From assembly GCA_015494385.1 (NCBI GenBank), contig WGBJ01000293.1:1-5110 (forward strand): a DNA stretch of 5,110 bases. Direction: 5' to 3'. Made by a program: the position numbers and the translations under genes. The DNA is from Marinosulfonomonas sp. (GTDB taxonomy: Bacteria; Pseudomonadota; Alphaproteobacteria; Rhodobacterales; Rhodobacteraceae). Below the pieces are notes generated by a model, which was given only the letters and a program-made list of their open reading frames with translations, was not told where the DNA came from and did not search any database. Numbering within the stretch: the stretch's first letter is position 1; every line of letters begins with the position of its first letter. Shown here piece by piece: positions 3,948-5,110 of this stretch.

Positions 3948-5110
3948 CTAGATGTCGAATTTCACGCCTTGCGCCAGTGGCAGCTCATCACTGAAATTCA
4001 TCGTGTTGGTCTGTCGGCGCATATAGGCCTTCCATGCGTCCGAGCCGCTTTCACGCCCGCCGCCGGTTTCCTTTTCACCGCCAAACGCCCCGCCGATTTC
4101 GGCACCCGAGGGGCCGATATTGACATTGGCAATGCCGCAGTCCGAACCGGTATCGGATACAAATCGTTCCGCCTCGCGCATGTTCAGGGTGAAGATGCAG
4201 GACGACAGCCCTTGCGGCACTGCATTCTGCATTTCAATCGCCTGATCCAGATCGCTATACCCCATCACATACAGGATCGGCGCAAAGGTTTCGGTCTGCA
4301 CGATGGCGCTTTGTTCGGGCATATCGACGATAGCGGGACGCACATAAGCACCACCGGCTGGCACACCTTCGGTCACGGGTTCGCCGCCATGCACCACACC
4401 GCCTTGGGCGCGGGCCGCAGCCAGCGCGGCTTGCATGTTTTCCAGCGCATCATAATCAACCAACGGGCCGACCAGCGTGGCTGGGTCCAGTGGTGAGCCG
4501 ACCGGTAGACTGGCATATGCCTTGATCAGTTTGGTCACCAGTTCGGTGCGGATGCTGTCATGCACGATCAGACGGCGCAATGATGTGCAGCGTTGCCCCG
4601 CCGTGCCGACTGCGGAAAACACGATGGCGCGCACCGCCATGTCCAGATCGGCCGAGGGCGCGACGATCATCGCGTTGTTGCCGCCCAGTTCAAGGATTGA
4701 TCGCCCGAAGCGTTCGGCCACCACCGGCCCGACAGCGCGGCCCATGCGGGTCGAACCCGTGGCCGAGATCACCGGAACATCCTTGGACGCCACCATCGCC
4801 GCGCCAACATCCGCCCCGCCGATCACCACTTGCGACAGGTTTTCCGGCGCATCCTCGCCAAACCGTTTGGCCGCGCGCTCGAATATCACCTGGCAGGCCA
4901 ATGCCGACAGCGGCGCTTTTTCGGACGGCTTCCAGATCACCGGATCACCGCAGACCAGCGCCAATGCGGTATTCCAGCTCCAGACCGCCACGGGGAAGTT
5001 GAAGGCGCTGATCACGCCGACAGGGCCGACGGGATGCCATGTTTCCATCATCCGGTGGCCGGGGCGCTCGGATGCGATGGTCAGGCCATACAGCATCCGC
5101 GACTGCCCCA
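3948..5110 (-). CDS. ALDH7-family aldehyde dehydrogenase, probable alpha-aminoadipate semialdehyde / L-piperidine-6-carboxylate dehydrogenase (partial, N-terminus outside)
   Basis: The frame stays open to the right edge, giving 386 residues of an enzyme of about 500; roughly the first 115 are missing. Numbering from the internal Met at 5096, the catalytic residues are Asn33 (AFNFPVAV), Glu136 (LELGGNN) and Cys170 (GTAGQRC), with the TETFAPILYV motif at 268-277. The stretch GSDCGIANVNIGPSGAEIGG, then the glycine-rich run through GGGRESGSDAWKAYMRRQ and the ending LPLAQGVKFDI, closely match human ALDH7A1 (antiquitin) as I remember it, and bacterial AmaB/Pcd enzymes. That family oxidises alpha-aminoadipate semialdehyde, in equilibrium with piperidine-6-carboxylate, to alpha-aminoadipate with NAD in lysine or pipecolate catabolism. 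The C-terminus is complete. The Met at 5096 is not the start, because homology (GQSRMLYG) continues upstream of it. The neighbour converges with it, so it is transcribed alone or with genes to the right. The family call is firm; the substrate rests on similarity. Confidence 0.9.
   Translation of the reverse strand, partial: GQSRMLYGLTIASERPGHRMMETWHPVGPVGVISAFNFPVAVWSWNTALALVCGDPVIWKPSEKAPLSALACQVIFERAAKRFGEDAPENLSQVVIGGADVGAAMVASKDVPVISATGSTRMGRAVGPVVAERFGRSILELGGNNAMIVAPSADLDMAVRAIVFSAVGTAGQRCTSLRRLIVHDSIRTELVTKLIKAYASLPVGSPLDPATLVGPLVDYDALENMQAALAAARAQGGVVHGGEPVTEGVPAGGAYVRPAIVDMPEQSAIVQTETFAPILYVMGYSDLDQAIEMQNAVPQGLSSCIFTLNMREAERFVSDTGSDCGIANVNIGPSGAEIGGAFGGEKETGGGRESGSDAWKAYMRRQTNTMNFSDELPLAQGVKFDI

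Overview
The window looks like chromosomal DNA of an alphaproteobacterium, most probably from the Rhodobacterales (Roseobacter/Rhodobacter side). This is an inference from the high-GC coding style, the gene types and the way the long protein reads; no rRNA or other phylogenetic marker is present. I see no tRNA, rRNA, CRISPR array, insertion sequence or phage gene.

Layout, left to right. (1) 1-66, plus: the last 21 codons of a medium-chain dehydrogenase/reductase, probably of the acrylyl-CoA reductase/quinone oxidoreductase type. (2) 80-133: overlapping GC-rich hairpins between two converging genes, likely a two-way terminator. (3) 144-878, minus: an uncharacterised membrane protein with about eight membrane segments and an internal duplication. 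(4) 879-1029: a short leader with an inverted repeat, and a good terminator for the next gene. (5) 1030-1701, minus: a 223-residue, cysteine-free, highly charged helical protein with 11-residue periodicity, phasin/LEA-like. (6) 1702-1973: a divergent intergenic region with an ECF-sigma-like promoter candidate facing left, and a 30-bp imperfect palindrome plus a hairpin over the ribosome binding site facing right. (7) 1974-3932, plus: a two-domain beta-oxidation enzyme (enoyl-CoA hydratase plus 3-hydroxyacyl-CoA dehydrogenase) with all catalytic residues but a shortened C-terminus. (8) 3915-3943: a hairpin spanning its stop codon. (9) 3948-5110, minus: the C-terminal three quarters of an ALDH7-family (antiquitin-like) aldehyde dehydrogenase, running off the right edge.

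The three enzymes all fit catabolism of CoA thioesters and amino acids. ALDH7 enzymes oxidise alpha-aminoadipate semialdehyde in lysine breakdown, which ends in crotonyl-CoA; a hydratase/dehydrogenase fusion can turn crotonyl-CoA into acetoacetyl-CoA; acrylyl-CoA reductases feed propionyl-CoA. They are on opposite strands with hairpins between them, so they are not one operon. The helical protein and the membrane protein lie in tandem, share a 10-bp upstream motif and may belong to one stress- or envelope-related regulon, though a terminator separates them.

I did not find a clearly new multi-gene system. The most interesting points are the truncated beta-oxidation enzyme, the palindrome upstream of it, the GGAAC-type promoter motif in front of the helical protein, and the duplicated membrane protein.
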